A stretch of DNA of 64,000 bases from Pseudotabrizicola sp. (lineage in GTDB: Bacteria > Pseudomonadota > Alphaproteobacteria > Rhodobacterales > Rhodobacteraceae): NCBI RefSeq assembly GCF_030684215.1, contig NZ_JAUXOV010000021.1, positions 1-64,000 on the forward strand, given 5' to 3'. The notes beneath the pieces were generated by a model, which was given only the letters and a program-made list of their open reading frames with translations, was not told the DNA's origin and did not search any database. Shown here piece by piece: positions 26,163 through 36,153 of this stretch (position 1 is the stretch's first letter; the number at the start of each line of letters is the position of its first letter). The position numbers were made by a program, and so were the translations under genes.

Positions 26163-26843
26163 TCAGCGCAGCGTTACGTCGCTTGGCTGTGACAGGGCTT
26201 GCGAAATCAGCAACGGGTCTCTCACCCGGGCTGACAACTCGGCCCGGATCGCACTGGCCAAGCGCTCTACAACCACAACCCGCTGCGTGCGGCCCATCTG
26301 CTCCTCGGCCACCGCCTGTGCGCCGCCTGCAGCCTTGGCATCTGCCGCAACCAGACGTGGCCCGTCAATAACCGCACCCGTCGCTGCATCCCGCACGGTC
26401 AGGATAAAGCGCATCGAATGCGTGCCTCCGACCGTGTAGCGGGTTTTTTCCGTTACAGAATGAAACCGCGCCACTTCAACATCCACAACAACCTTGCGGC
26501 CTGTGTTCATCGTGTGGGTGCCCCGGTCCATCGCCTCTTTGAAAATCGACATCACCTGCGCATGACGGTTGCCCATAGGTTCTCCGCGCCAGACGATATC
26601 TGCGACCGGATAAAACATGTTGGCTTCCGACACCTTCAGCTTGCTCGGCACCGAGATGCGGATATCCTCCACATCATATTGTGCCGCGAGCACCTGACGC
26701 ACATCGCCCGACACCACATCAACCCGGCCCTGACTTGCCAGAGTCATCTGCGCCCGGTCCGATCGCATGACATCCGGCCCGCCGCCCGCACAGGCAGACA
26801 GGCCCATCACCACGGCCAACATCGGTAAAAGAAGCGTCTTCAT
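26163..26843 (-). CDS. DUF6778-like outer/inner membrane lipoprotein
   Basis: A 226-residue protein starting after a GGAGG ribosome binding site. The signal peptide MKTLLLPMLAVVMG ends in lipobox LSAC. The mature part contains VLAAQYDVEDIRISVPSKLKV-like strands and a central VVVDVEVARFHSVTEKTRYTV, the pattern of the DUF6778 lipoproteins of Rhodobacterales (name from memory). A longer upstream frame lacks a signal sequence and is not used. Confidence 0.72.
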   Translation of the reverse strand: MKTLLLPMLAVVMGLSACAGGGPDVMRSDRAQMTLASQGRVDVVSGDVRQVLAAQYDVEDIRISVPSKLKVSEANMFYPVADIVWRGEPMGNRHAQVMSIFKEAMDRGTHTMNTGRKVVVDVEVARFHSVTEKTRYTVGGTHSMRFILTVRDAATGAVIDGPRLVAADAKAAGGAQAVAEEQMGRTQRVVVVERLASAIRAELSARVRDPLLISQALSQPSDVTLR

Positions 26844-27070
26844 CACCAAAACCTCCGGGGGAGTTCTTCCCCTTGCGATGACAGAAATACCGGCCAAAAG
26901 TGGCAACATTGCGCGCGAAAGCGTGCGAAATGAGGGTTTTGCAGTGGCATACTGGCATAACGTGGAAGGTGCAGGCGCAAAGGCAGCCGCGGCCTTTTGC
27001 GATGGCAGGAACCCGCAAACGAAGGCCAAGAGCCGATGCCTGCAAACGAAGGCTATGCTAAACTGCTCAG

Positions 27071-27559
27071 ATGACACAGACCGATGACTACCGTTTTCAC
27101 AAGGCGACGGTCGAAGACCTCGACATGCTCGCCCAGTGGCAATCGCATCCTCATGTCAGCGCATGGTGGGGTTCTGATCACCCTTTCGACGAAGGCAAAT
27201 TAAAAGATCCCCTCGTCGCAAGATGGATTGTCACCGCGAACGAACGCCCCTTTGCATTCATGCAAGACTATTCAGTGCATGGCTGGAACGATCACCATTT
27301 TTTTCGACTTCCCAAAGGCTCCAGAGGAATCGACCAGTTCATCGGAGATCCGGCTATGATCGGAATTGGCCATGGCTCAGCGTTTATTGCAGCGCGAATT
27401 CAGGTTTTGTTTGAGCAAGGCGCACCCGTGATCGTGACCGATCCACATCCTGAAAATGCTCGGGCGATTGCCGTCTACAAAAAACTGGGGTTTGAGGCTT
27501 TTGGCGCACCCCAAGCGACAAAATGGGGCCTGATCCTGCCGATGCGGGTCTCTCATTGA
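27071..27559 (+). CDS. GNAT-family N-acetyltransferase, AAC(6')-like
   Basis: A 162-residue acetyltransferase. RGIDQFIGDPAMIGIGHGSA is the acetyl-CoA loop region and DPHPENARAIAVYKKLGF the C-terminal GNAT motif. The N-terminal FHKATVEDLDMLAQWQSHPH resembles the aminoglycoside 6'-acetyltransferase branch, but many such homologues act on other amines or proteins, so a resistance role is not claimed. Base composition is less GC-rich than its neighbours, suggesting possible recent acquisition. Confidence 0.8.
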   Translation: MTQTDDYRFHKATVEDLDMLAQWQSHPHVSAWWGSDHPFDEGKLKDPLVARWIVTANERPFAFMQDYSVHGWNDHHFFRLPKGSRGIDQFIGDPAMIGIGHGSAFIAARIQVLFEQGAPVIVTDPHPENARAIAVYKKLGFEAFGAPQATKWGLILPMRVSH

Positions 27560-27646
27560 GCAGGGCATAGCCAATGCAAGGCTTGCCCCACAATCATACA
27601 TCCGACAAAACTCAGCGCCCTCAGGTGCCTCGCCCCACCCAACCCT

Positions 27647-27660
27647 TGTTAGCGCTAACA
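27647..27660. promoter_or_regulatory. LacI-family-type operator upstream of edd
   Basis: TGTTAGCGCTAACA is a perfect 14-bp palindrome with the central CG-step typical of LacI/GntR(LacI)-family operators, 48 bp before the edd start. It suggests that the edd-eda unit is repressed by a sugar- or gluconate-responsive LacI regulator encoded elsewhere. Confidence 0.65.
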
Positions 27661-27708
27661 CATTCTGTTATACTTCCGCTACGCACGCCACAAACCCAAA
27701 GGCCCGCC

Positions 27709-29514
27709 ATGACCCTGCACCCCGCCATCGCCCGCGTCACCGACCGTATCCGCGAACGCAGCCATGGCCCAAGGGGCGACTACCTGCGCCAGATGGCTGC
27801 TGCCGTGGCGGCTGGTCCGGCGCGCAGCCACCTCAGCTGTGGCAATCAGGCCCATGCCTATGCCGCGATGGAGGAAGACAAATCCACACTCGTTGCCGGT
27901 CGCGCCCCCAACATCGGCATCGTCACCGCCTATAACGACATGCTCTCGGCGCATCAGCCGTTTGAACGCTACCCCGACCTGATCCGCACCGCCGCGCGCG
28001 CCGCCGGGGCCACGGCGCAAGTGGCGGGCGGCGTGCCCGCAATGTGCGATGGTGTGACCCAAGGCCAGCCAGGGATGGAGCTGTCGCTGTTCTCGCGCGA
28101 TGTGATCGCCCTTGCCGCCGGGGTGGCGCTGTCGCACAACACCTTCGACTCGGCCCTGTACCTCGGCGTCTGTGACAAGATCGTGCCGGGCCTCATCATC
28201 GCCGCCGCCGCCTTCGGCCATATCCCGGCCGTCTTTGTCCCCGCAGGCCCAATGACCTCGGGCATCCCCAACGACCAGAAATCCGCCGTCCGCAACGCCT
28301 ATGCCGAAGGCAAGGCCACCCGCGAAGACCTGATGGCGGCCGAAATGGCCAGCTATCACGGGGTGGGCACCTGCACCTTCTACGGCACGGCGAACACCAA
28401 CCAGATGCTGATGGAATTCATGGGCCTGCACCTGCCAGGCTCCAGCTTCGTCAATCCCGGCACACCGCTGCGCGAGGCGCTGACATCGGCGGCGGTTGAG
28501 CGCGCGGCCCAGATCACCGCCCTTGGCAACGACTTCCGCCCGGCGGGCGAGATCCTGGATGAACGCGCCTATGTGAACGGCCTTGTCGGCCTGATGGCCA
28601 CCGGCGGCTCCACCAACCTCGTGCTGCACCTGCCCGCCATGGCCCGCGCCTCCGGCGTGATCCTTGATCTGCAAGACTTCGCCGATCTGTCCGATGTGGT
28701 GCCGCTGATGGCAAAGGTCTATCCCAACGGTCTGGCCGACGTGAACCACTTCCACGCGGCAGGCGGGTTGCAATTCCTGATCAACCAGCTGCTGGATGCG
28801 GGCCTTTTGCACTCCGATGCCAAAACCATCTCCGGCAATGGCCTCAACGCCTACCGTCAGGAGCCCACACTCAAAGACGGCAAACTTGGCTGGCAAGACG
28901 GCCCGCGCCAATCGCTCAACGACAAAATCGTGCGCCCCGCCGCAAACCCTTTCGCCACAACCGGCGGCCTGAAACAGCTCACCGGCAATCTCGGACGCGG
29001 CGTGATCAAGGTCTCCGCCGTCGCGCCCGAACGACACATAGTCGAAGCCCCCGCCCGCATCTTCCACACCCAAGACGCTGTAAAAGCTGCCTTCAAAGCG
29101 GGCGAGTTCACCTCTGACACCATCGTTGTGGTCCGCTTCCAAGGCCCCAGCGCCAATGGCATGCCCGAGCTCCATTCGCTTACCCCCACGCTGATGGTGC
29201 TGCAAGACCGCGGCCTCAACGTCGCCCTCGTTACCGATGGCCGCATGTCTGGCGCCTCCGGCAAGGTTCCCGCCGCCATCCACGTATCGCCCGAGGCGGC
29301 AAAGGGCGGCCCCCTTGCCCGCCTGCGTAACGGCGACATCATCCGGCTTGATGCCATCAACGGCACGCTCACCGTGCTGGCGGCCGATTTCGACAGCCGC
29401 CCCCCCGTCACCGCAGACCTGTCTGCCAACAGCCACGGGATCGGACGCGAACTGTTCACCGTCTTTCGCCAAAACGTCGGCACCTCAGATACCGGCGCGG
29501 GTGTGGTCATCTGA
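27709..29514 (+). CDS. edd: 6-phosphogluconate dehydratase (Entner-Doudoroff)
   Basis: A 601-residue member of the IlvD/Edd iron-sulfur dehydratase family, of the normal Edd length. Conserved blocks include [20 protein letters not shown], a cluster cysteine in [20 protein letters not shown], and [18 protein letters not shown]. It converts 6-phosphogluconate to KDPG. The start at 27709 is the only one giving the usual N-terminus and lies just after the LacI-type operator. eda follows after about 90 bases. Confidence 0.95.
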   Translation: MTLHPAIARVTDRIRERSHGPRGDYLRQMAAAVAAGPARSHLSCGNQAHAYAAMEEDKSTLVAGRAPNIGIVTAYNDMLSAHQPFERYPDLIRTAARAAGATAQVAGGVPAMCDGVTQGQPGMELSLFSRDVIALAAGVALSHNTFDSALYLGVCDKIVPGLIIAAAAFGHIPAVFVPAGPMTSGIPNDQKSAVRNAYAEGKATREDLMAAEMASYHGVGTCTFYGTANTNQMLMEFMGLHLPGSSFVNPGTPLREALTSAAVERAAQITALGNDFRPAGEILDERAYVNGLVGLMATGGSTNLVLHLPAMARASGVILDLQDFADLSDVVPLMAKVYPNGLADVNHFHAAGGLQFLINQLLDAGLLHSDAKTISGNGLNAYRQEPTLKDGKLGWQDGPRQSLNDKIVRPAANPFATTGGLKQLTGNLGRGVIKVSAVAPERHIVEAPARIFHTQDAVKAAFKAGEFTSDTIVVVRFQGPSANGMPELHSLTPTLMVLQDRGLNVALVTDGRMSGASGKVPAAIHVSPEAAKGGPLARLRNGDIIRLDAINGTLTVLAADFDSRPPVTADLSANSHGIGRELFTVFRQNVGTSDTGAGVVI

Positions 29515-29554
29515 CCCGCATCAAAGCCTTGCTGCATTTTCTGTTCTCAATTAT

Positions 29555-29570
29555 CCCCGCCGGAGGCTCC
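29555..29570. repeat. Degenerate copy of the dispersed CCTCCGGCGGGAGTATTT element
   Basis: CCCCGCCGGAGGCTCC lies between edd and eda and matches the core of the element described at 30340, but has lost the AAATACT part. It is counted as a partial copy. Confidence 0.45.
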
Positions 29571-29607
29571 CCAACTCTCCGCTGCACTGCCGCCAAAGGA
29601 CCAAGCC

Positions 29608-30249
29608 ATGACCCCCACCGAACAATCCGCCCGCGCGCTGGAAGTCTGCCTCCTCGCCCCCGTTGTCCCCGTGCTGGTGATCGACGATCTGGCCCATGCC
29701 CGCCCGCTGGCCGAGGCGCTGGTCGCAGGCGGCTTGCCCGCGCTTGAAGTTACCCTGCGCACCCCTTGCGCACTCGACGCGATCCGCGCCATGGCAGAAG
29801 TTCCGGGCGGCATGGTGGGCGCAGGCACCCTGCTGACGCCTGCCGACGTCAAGGCCGCCAAAGCCGCAGGCGCCACCTTCGGCGTCTCTCCCGGCGCAAC
29901 CGAACGCCTGCTCGACGCCTGCGCCGAATATGATCTGCCGCTCTTGCCCGGTGCCGTCACTGCCTCCGAAGTCATGGCGCTCTTGGAAATGGGCTACACC
30001 GTGCAGAAGTTCTTCCCCGCCGAACAATCTGGTGGGGCGGCGTTCCTGAAATCCATTGGCTCCCCGATCCCGCAGGTCAGCTTTTGCCCCACCGGCGGCA
30101 TCAGCCTGAAAAACGCGATGGAGTATCTGTCGCTGAAAAACATCCTCTGCGTCGGCGGCTCATGGGTCGCCCCGAAAGACGCAATGGCACGCGGCGACTG
30201 GGCAGCCATCACCAAACTGGCCGCCGAGGCAAAGGCTTTGCGCGGCTGA
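29608..30249 (+). CDS. eda: 2-dehydro-3-deoxyphosphogluconate aldolase
   Basis: A 213-residue class I aldolase. The catalytic glutamate lies in [15 protein letters not shown] and the Schiff-base lysine in [21 protein letters not shown] binds the phosphate. It cleaves KDPG to pyruvate and glyceraldehyde 3-phosphate and completes the Entner-Doudoroff pathway started by the upstream edd. It may share the edd promoter. Confidence 0.95.
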   Translation: MTPTEQSARALEVCLLAPVVPVLVIDDLAHARPLAEALVAGGLPALEVTLRTPCALDAIRAMAEVPGGMVGAGTLLTPADVKAAKAAGATFGVSPGATERLLDACAEYDLPLLPGAVTASEVMALLEMGYTVQKFFPAEQSGGAAFLKSIGSPIPQVSFCPTGGISLKNAMEYLSLKNILCVGGSWVAPKDAMARGDWAAITKLAAEAKALRG

Positions 30250-30339
30250 TAACAGCCCGTTTCCGGGGCGCAGCACTGCGCGCGCGCCCCGCAGCCTCGC
30301 CAGCAGCCGTCTCTTGTGTCACCGATTTCATCTTGGCAA

Positions 30340-30358
30340 AAATACTCCCGCCGGAGGC
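30340..30358. repeat. Dispersed intergenic element, copy 2
   Basis: AAATACTCCCGCCGGAGGC is a full copy on this strand (reverse complement GCCTCCGGCGGGAGTATTT), preceded by CATCTTGGCAA. CTCC/GGAG can form a short stem around the centre. It lies after eda. Confidence 0.7.
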
Positions 30359-30377
30359 TCCCGCATCTCACACAGCA

Positions 30378-30408
30378 AACCGCCGGGACATTTTCTGCCC
30401 CGGCGGTT
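30378..30408. terminator. Strong hairpin between convergent eda and DUF2383 genes
   Basis: AACCGCCGGG pairs perfectly with CCCGGCGGTT around an 11-base loop. It stands between two convergent genes and could stop transcription from both sides, although no long T-run follows. Confidence 0.55.
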
Positions 30409-30427
30409 CCGTGTCGTCACTGTCTGA

Positions 30428-30461
30428 TTGTCGTCAGTCCAAATTTGTCGTCAGTCCAGAT
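30428..30461. repeat. Tandem 17-bp duplication across the DUF2383 stop codon
   Basis: TTGTCGTCAGTCCAAAT (30428-30444) is followed immediately by TTGTCGTCAGTCCAGAT (30445-30461), with one mismatch. The DUF2383 stop codon lies inside the second unit, so the duplication touches the end of the coding sequence. Confidence 0.8.
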
Positions 30462-30936
30462 GCCGCGTGTCTTGCAGCAGAACGGTCAATTCATCCCGCA
30501 TTTCGCGCAGCTCTGTCACATCGGCGGGCGGCATGCCAACAGCGGTGATCGCTGCATCAAAGGCCTCCAGCACATGGTTTTCACCGTCGCGGATGCTGTC
30601 CATCACATCGGCGTCGATGTCGTCAAACAGCGCCCGCAAACTGACAACCGCTTTGTTCACCGTGCCCATGAAACTGCCATCGGCATCGGGTTCTACGCCA
30701 TGACGGATCAAAATCGCGGTCAGGGCTGCGTTATGGCGGTCGTGCAGCGCACGAAAACGCTCTGCTACCGGGCGGAACGCAGGCTCTGCCTTATCCACCA
30801 TGGTCACATAGCCTGCCAAGGCATCAGCGGTCCGGCGTTGCAAGGTCAGCAACGCGTCATCCGCGTCCGGCGCAGCATAAGGCGCCTCGCTTTCCTCGGT
30901 GTCCAACATCATTGCGGCGGTGGTCGGCGTCAGCAT
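30451..30936 (-). CDS. DUF2383 (ferritin-like four-helix bundle) protein
   Basis: A 161-residue all-helical protein. The central and C-terminal parts (FRALHDRHNAALTAILIRHG, GTVNKAVVSLRALFDDIDAD, VLEAFDAAI) match the PA2169/DUF2383 four-helix-bundle family, related to ferritin-like domains. The first 45 residues are acidic and less conserved. Function is unknown; family members are often stress-related. Confidence 0.75.
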   Translation of the reverse strand: MLTPTTAAMMLDTEESEAPYAAPDADDALLTLQRRTADALAGYVTMVDKAEPAFRPVAERFRALHDRHNAALTAILIRHGVEPDADGSFMGTVNKAVVSLRALFDDIDADVMDSIRDGENHVLEAFDAAITAVGMPPADVTELREMRDELTVLLQDTRHLD

Positions 30937-31121
30937 GGTGCGATCCTCTCACTTTAGGGGCCATCTCTGCCGGTTCCGGTCAGGGCCTGGCCACATCATT
31001 TCATAACGGCTGGGGCGATCTGGTCTGTCAGACAGCGCGCCCTTTGTGCCAGGTCAACCCCTGAACCCGGCCGGGGGTTCCACTGCCGCCGTCAAAATCC
31101 CACCCCGCCAAGGCCAAAGGA

Positions 31122-32375
31122 TCACCGCATCGTCTGCCCGAACAGCCCGCGCATTATCCCGCCGAAACGCCGGGGCATCAGGGCCGCCCGGCGCGACAGC
31201 ATCTGCGTGGTGACCAAGGTGGTGCCCGTCGGTGTCACCCGAAACCAGCGGCGGTCTTCGGCAGGGTCTTCGCCCACCACCAGCCCCTCGGGCAGCGTGA
31301 CCCCGGGTGCGATCAGCGCGCGCGTCAGACGGCAACCGGGCGACAGTCGCGCACCCTCCATCAGTACCGAAGCTTCCACCACGCCCCAGTCAGCGCGTCC
31401 GTCACGGCTGCGCAGCGGCGCAAACAGCCGCAAGCCACCCACCGTCGTTGACATGCCAAAGCGTGACAACGACGGCTCTACACTGCCAAGATCCGGCGAA
31501 GGAAGCGCGCAGGGCGCATCCCCTGTCTCGAACAGCAAAGCCGCCTCGCGTAGGGTGTCGAGCGTCGAGATTGCGCGCCAGAACACCGCACGCCCGCGCT
31601 CGGTTTGCCAAAGAAAGGTGCTGGCGACACCATCCCGGACGGCAATCGGCACGATATCATGGTCAAAATCATGGCGGCTGTCTGGTGCCTGCGCGTCTTT
31701 GGCCAGTTGCGCACGCAACCATGCCCAGTCGCAGATGAAAACGCCGATGCTGGCAAGGGCAGGCTTTGTGGTGTCGGGCAAGGCCGCAGGCAAATCTGGC
31801 GCCGTGGCCAAACGGGTGATCACACCATCGCGACGGGCCTCGACCACCGCCAAACCCTGCGCCACATGCTGATGATCCGCCGCTGTGACCGCCAGCGTCA
31901 TGCTGGCCCCGGATGCACGGTGAGCGGCGATCAAGGGGCGATAGTCCATCTCGTAAACATGATCGGCTGACAAGATCAGCACGTCACGCGCGCCGGATGC
32001 GTCAATCTGAGCCGCGTTTTGCCACAAAGCATCCGCTGTGCCGTCATAGCCTTCTGATGCGCCCGTCCCGGTTGTGCCATTCGCCAAGATCAGGCCAGCA
32101 GCGCCGCCCATCCGGCCCGACCATGCGCGCTGAAGATAGGTCTTCAGCTGGTCGGACAGGTATTGGGTGATCACAAGCGCCCGTGGCAGGCCAGAGCGCG
32201 CGATGTTCTCCATGGTGAAATCCACGATCCTGCGCCGCCGCACAAAGGGCAATGCGGCCTTGGGGCTGCGGTCTGTCAGCTCGTGCAACCGCGCACCCCG
32301 GCCACCGGCCAGCACGATGGCAAGCGGGGGGGCCGCCTCTGGGTCGCGTATCGGGTCTGGCGCTTGGTCGCTCAT
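31122..32375 (-). CDS. GlgC-like (ADP-glucose pyrophosphorylase-related) nucleotidyltransferase, divergent
   Basis: A 417-residue protein of the GlgC fold. It has the nucleotide loop AIVLAGGRGARLHELTDRSP, ADHVYEMDYRPLI and ASIGVFICDW in place of the usual ASMGIYVF, plus a C-terminal left-handed helix region. Several GlgC positions differ: KAALPFVRRRRIVDFTMENI replaces the usual AKPAVYFGGK...IDFALSN. GGAG sits eight bases before the ATG at 32375; an ATG at 32393 lacks one. It stands apart from any glgA/glgB. It may be a specialised paralogue making another nucleotide sugar, or a glucose-1-phosphate enzyme with altered regulation. Confidence 0.72.
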   Translation of the reverse strand: MSDQAPDPIRDPEAAPPLAIVLAGGRGARLHELTDRSPKAALPFVRRRRIVDFTMENIARSGLPRALVITQYLSDQLKTYLQRAWSGRMGGAAGLILANGTTGTGASEGYDGTADALWQNAAQIDASGARDVLILSADHVYEMDYRPLIAAHRASGASMTLAVTAADHQHVAQGLAVVEARRDGVITRLATAPDLPAALPDTTKPALASIGVFICDWAWLRAQLAKDAQAPDSRHDFDHDIVPIAVRDGVASTFLWQTERGRAVFWRAISTLDTLREAALLFETGDAPCALPSPDLGSVEPSLSRFGMSTTVGGLRLFAPLRSRDGRADWGVVEASVLMEGARLSPGCRLTRALIAPGVTLPEGLVVGEDPAEDRRWFRVTPTGTTLVTTQMLSRRAALMPRRFGGIMRGLFGQTMR

Positions 32376-32525
32376 CAGCGGTCTCCGGGACATGCGGCAA
32401 ACGCGGCTGTCGCGCGCTTGTCCGGCTGTCGTAAACTATGACATCCACCGACAACGCCACGACCGGGCCAAAGGTTGCATGAAATCAGCAATGTCGCGCA
32501 TATGGTTCAGCCAGGGCAACTGCAG

Positions 32526-34316
32526 TTACAACGGCCAGAACACCAAGATCGCAGGCAGCCCGACTGCGACCACAATCGCCTCCAGCGGCAGCCCCATTCG
32601 CCAATAGTCCGAGAACCGATACGACCCTGGCCCCATCACGATGGTGTTGTTCTGATGCCCGATCGGGGTCAGAAACGCGCAGGATGCCGCAATCGCCACT
32701 CCCATCAGATAGGCGTCGGGGTTGGTGCCTGTGGTTTCGGCCAGCCGGATCCCCACCGGAGCCGCCAGAATGGCGGTGGCGTTGTTGTTCAGCACATCCG
32801 AGATGAACATGGTGGACACCATAAGCACCAACAGCCCGACCCAGGCCGGCAGACCCTCGGTCGCCTGCGCCAGCGCCACGGCCACCAGACCCGAGGCCCC
32901 GGTGCTGTCCATCGCCATACCCAATGGGATCAACGCGGCCAGCAGCACGATCACCGGCCAGTCAATGTGTTCATACAGATCCTCGATCCCCAGCACGCGC
33001 GTCAGAACGTAGCCCACCACCACCGCACCCAAGGCAACCGGCATAGTCACCAGCCCCAGACTAACCGCCGCAATCGCCAGCGCGAACATCACCACAGCGC
33101 CCAGCGCGCGCTTTTCCATCGTCACCGACTCGCGCCTGTTCAACGGCAGCAAGCGCAGCGCGTCGGCGATGCTTTCCTCGGCGGTCTCGGGGATCAGCAC
33201 CAAAAGGATGTCGCCCGCCAAAATCCGTGTGTCACGCAGGTTGTCGGTCAGCGTCCGGTCGCGCCGCAAAATGCCCAGCAGCACCGAATCGTGGTCCACC
33301 GCCAGCCGCGCCTGCCGCGCCGTGCGTCCGACAATGCGTGAGTTGTCTGTGACCACAAATTCCACCATCGCCTCACCGGCCAGTGAAATCCGGGGCGCGT
33401 CGGCCGACAGCCCGTCAGGATAGGCCAATTGCATCTCGACCCTGACCTCTTCCAGCAGGGTCGGCGTGGCCTCGATCAGCAGAATATCCCCCACCACAAG
33501 CACAATACCGGCAGGCGCGCCGTAGACCCGCCGCCCCCGGCGCTTGACCGCCACCAGACTGGCCCCCAGCTTTTCGATAGCCTTGCGCATGTCGGCCTTG
33601 GTCTTGTCGATGCTCTTGGAATCGTCTGGCACCACCAGTTCGGCCACGTAATCGCGCATCCGCGCCTCGGCATCTTCGGCCACCCCGCTGTCATCGCGCT
33701 GCGGCACAAAGCGCCAGCCGACAAAAGCCACAAACAACAGCCCCGACACGGCCACGATCCCACCCGCATAGGCAAAATCGAAAAAGCCAAAGGGCGCCCC
33801 CATGGCTTCGGCGCGGAAGCTGGAAACGATCAGGTTGGGCGGCGTGCCAATCAGCGTCAACATCCCGCCCAGAATGGTCGCAAAGGCCAAGGCCATCAGC
33901 GTCAACCCGGCCGCCCGCCCCGCCTTGCGCGCGGTTGCCACATCCACCGGCATCAGTAGCGCCAATGCGGTCACGTTGTTCATCACCGCAGACAACAGTG
34001 CCCCCACCAGCCCCAGCCGCAACACATGCAAGGACACCGGCAGATCAGGATCAGACAACACCCGCGCCAGCGCATTGATCGCCCCTGTACGGATCAGCCC
34101 GGCCGAGACGACCAGAACCAGCGCCACCGTGATCACTGCTGGATGCGCAAAGCCGGAAAACGTCTCCTCAACCGGAACAACACCCAAAAGCGTGCCCGCA
34201 ATCACCCCGCCAAAGGCCACGATGTCATGGCGCAACCGGCCCCACACCATCAGCACAACAATGGCCGCGAACAAAGCAAACAACAGGATTTGAGCTTGGG
34301 TCAATTCAGGGGGCAC
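32526..34316 (-). CDS. SLC13-family (DASS) permease with TrkA-C domains
   Basis: A 596-residue transporter. About twelve spans are split by a cytosolic insert of some 190 residues containing two TrkA-C (RCK_C) regulatory domains (GDILLIEATPTLLEEV, GDILLVLIPETAEESI). The conserved permease repeats VMNNVTALALLMPV and VLNNNATAILAAPVGI are present, each with an asparagine-threonine pair typical of sodium/sulfate or dicarboxylate sites, plus TPIGHQNNTIVMGPG. Substrate could be sulfate or a dicarboxylate. The GTG at 34316 has a ribosome site very close; a TTG four codons later is possible. Confidence 0.85.
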   Translation of the reverse strand: MPPELTQAQILLFALFAAIVVLMVWGRLRHDIVAFGGVIAGTLLGVVPVEETFSGFAHPAVITVALVLVVSAGLIRTGAINALARVLSDPDLPVSLHVLRLGLVGALLSAVMNNVTALALLMPVDVATARKAGRAAGLTLMALAFATILGGMLTLIGTPPNLIVSSFRAEAMGAPFGFFDFAYAGGIVAVSGLLFVAFVGWRFVPQRDDSGVAEDAEARMRDYVAELVVPDDSKSIDKTKADMRKAIEKLGASLVAVKRRGRRVYGAPAGIVLVVGDILLIEATPTLLEEVRVEMQLAYPDGLSADAPRISLAGEAMVEFVVTDNSRIVGRTARQARLAVDHDSVLLGILRRDRTLTDNLRDTRILAGDILLVLIPETAEESIADALRLLPLNRRESVTMEKRALGAVVMFALAIAAVSLGLVTMPVALGAVVVGYVLTRVLGIEDLYEHIDWPVIVLLAALIPLGMAMDSTGASGLVAVALAQATEGLPAWVGLLVLMVSTMFISDVLNNNATAILAAPVGIRLAETTGTNPDAYLMGVAIAASCAFLTPIGHQNNTIVMGPGSYRFSDYWRMGLPLEAIVVAVGLPAILVFWPL

Positions 34317-34438
34317 TCCAACATGTCATGCGCTGTATTTTCAACGGCATATCCGGCAACGCCGCTGGGACATCCCAGTTCCGGCATTCTGCCCTGTTGA
34401 ACGCAATAAACCAACGCTATCGGGCTGGCTCCCACGCG

Positions 34439-34915
34439 TCAGCGCCGGAGCAATTCGCGCGCCGTGCAGGCGGGGCCGTCGCTTGGCAGGTCCAGCCGTG
34501 CAATTTCCCGCCATTGCGCTTCATCGACCCTTGGAAAGAAAGCGTCGGCCTCCGGGATGTCCAGATCAACCTCGGTGATCAGCAAGCGGTGGGCCGCGCC
34601 AAGCATCTGGGTATAGATCTGCTGGCCGCCTATCCCGTAAATCCGGCAATGACCCTGTGACTGGGCAAGGGCAATCGCCTCATCCAAAGATGCCACAACA
34701 TGGTCCGCCACCCCCGTATCGCGCGACACAACGATGTTAAGCCGGTTTTTCAACGGCTTGACCGGCAGGCTTTCCCATGTTTTGCGCCCCATGATGATGG
34801 CCCCGCCCATCGTCTCGCGCTGAAACAGCTTCAGATCTGCGGGGACATGCCATGGAATCTGATTGTCCTTGCCAATCGCTCCATTGCGGGCGCGCGCCAC
34901 AACCAGCGTGATCAT
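34439..34915 (-). CDS. folA: Dihydrofolate reductase
   Basis: A 158-residue enzyme with the family blocks [35 protein letters not shown] (NADPH site) and [14 protein letters not shown]. It reduces dihydrofolate to tetrahydrofolate, regenerating the cofactor oxidised by thymidylate synthase, whose gene overlaps its start by four bases upstream. Confidence 0.95.
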   Translation of the reverse strand: MITLVVARARNGAIGKDNQIPWHVPADLKLFQRETMGGAIIMGRKTWESLPVKPLKNRLNIVVSRDTGVADHVVASLDEAIALAQSQGHCRIYGIGGQQIYTQMLGAAHRLLITEVDLDIPEADAFFPRVDEAQWREIARLDLPSDGPACTARELLRR

Positions 34916-35727
34916 ACCGCCACCGGGGCCTTGATGGCAGGGTCTGGATCATAGCCCACGAAGTTGAAATCCTCATAGCGGAAGTCAAAGATCGAACTGA
35001 CCTGCCGCGTGATCTCCAAGCGTGGCAACGGCTTTGGCGCGCGCGCTAGCTGGGTCTCTACCTGATCCATATGGTTCAGATAGATATGGGCATCCCCCAT
35101 GGTGTGGATGAAATCGCCGGGAGTATGGCCGCTGACATGGGCCAGCATATGCGCCAGCAGCGCATAAGACGCGATGTTGAACGGCACCCCCAGAAACATG
35201 TCGGCAGAGCGCTGATAGAGTTGCAGATGCAGCTTTCCATCCTGCAAACGCACCTGCCACAGCGTATGACAGGGCGGCAGGGCCATCTGGTCCACCTCTC
35301 CCGGATTCCATGCCGAGACGATCAGTCTGCGCGAGTCTGGTGTGTCACGCATCCGCCGCACCAGTTCAGCGATCTGGTCAATCTCGCCGGTGACGACGCG
35401 GCCATCAGCCTCGCGCACCACCGGGAAATGCCGCCATTGATGGCCGTAAACCGGCCCCAACTCGCCATTCTCATCGGCCCACTCATTCCAGATAGAGACG
35501 CCGTTTTCTGTCAAGTAACGAATGTTGGTGCTGCCCGACAGGAACCACAACAGCTCATACACGATGGACCGCAGATGCAGCTTTTTGGTGGTCATCAGCG
35601 GAAAGCCGTCGGCCAGCGGATAGCGGCATTGCATCCCGAAATGTGAAATCGTGCCGGTTCCGGTACGGTCAGTTGACCGCGTGCCATGCGCAAGCACGGT
35701 CCGAAGCGCATCATGATAGGTTTGCAC
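34912..35727 (-). CDS. thyA: Thymidylate synthase
   Basis: A 271-residue ThyA. The catalytic cysteine is Cys153 in [11 protein letters not shown]; the phosphate-binding arginines lie in DRTGTG and [15 protein letters not shown], and [19 protein letters not shown] completes the active site. It forms dTMP from dUMP and produces dihydrofolate for the coupled folA gene (ATGA overlap). About seven residues longer than the E. coli enzyme. Confidence 0.96.
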   Translation of the reverse strand: MQTYHDALRTVLAHGTRSTDRTGTGTISHFGMQCRYPLADGFPLMTTKKLHLRSIVYELLWFLSGSTNIRYLTENGVSIWNEWADENGELGPVYGHQWRHFPVVREADGRVVTGEIDQIAELVRRMRDTPDSRRLIVSAWNPGEVDQMALPPCHTLWQVRLQDGKLHLQLYQRSADMFLGVPFNIASYALLAHMLAHVSGHTPGDFIHTMGDAHIYLNHMDQVETQLARAPKPLPRLEITRQVSSIFDFRYEDFNFVGYDPDPAIKAPVAV

Positions 35728-35868
35728 TGTCTGCTCTCCCGCCTAAGGAACGTTACCCCTTGGCCAATGCCAACCGATGCGGGCGACACACAAGACCATG
35801 GCTTTGTCCCAATTCCTAGCCTAAGGCCGAACAACATCCAAGAGACAGGTCGCATTCGCCAAAGGCCC

Positions 35869-36153
35869 TCAGGCCCCCAGCCGCGCCGCCCGCCCGCCAC
35901 GACGCCGTGGCGGCTCTGGCCGGACCAGTGCCTCGGTCAGAACCTTCGTCATCGGATGGTCAGGTGCGGCCATAGCGTATTCCGCCAGAACCACACGTAA
36001 CGCCTCGTCGCTTTCCACCCCCGGCTTCAGGCTCAGCGCCCAGTCAATGAAAATTGACCGGCATTCGCCCCCGGAGATCCCGTCGATCCTGTAGCTTTCG
36101 CGCACCAGCCCCTTGGGGTCTGCTTCATCCAGCCGCATCATGCGTCTCCCCAT
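35869..36153 (-). CDS. Conserved hypothetical protein (94 residues), coupled to glnE
   Basis: A small acidic-then-basic protein with a central SYRIDGISGGECRSIFIDWA and a basic tail (RRRGGRAARL). Its ATG at 36153 directly abuts the glnE stop. It is found in this position in related genomes as far as I can recall. A start at the inner ATG (MRLDEADP) is possible. No assigned function. Confidence 0.6.
   Translation of the reverse strand: MGRRMMRLDEADPKGLVRESYRIDGISGGECRSIFIDWALSLKPGVESDEALRVVLAEYAMAAPDHPMTKVLTEALVRPEPPRRRGGRAARLGA

Noticed and set aside
27679-29472. A 597-codon frame antisense to edd
   Set aside because: It mirrors a highly conserved gene in high-GC DNA; such antisense frames arise from codon bias.
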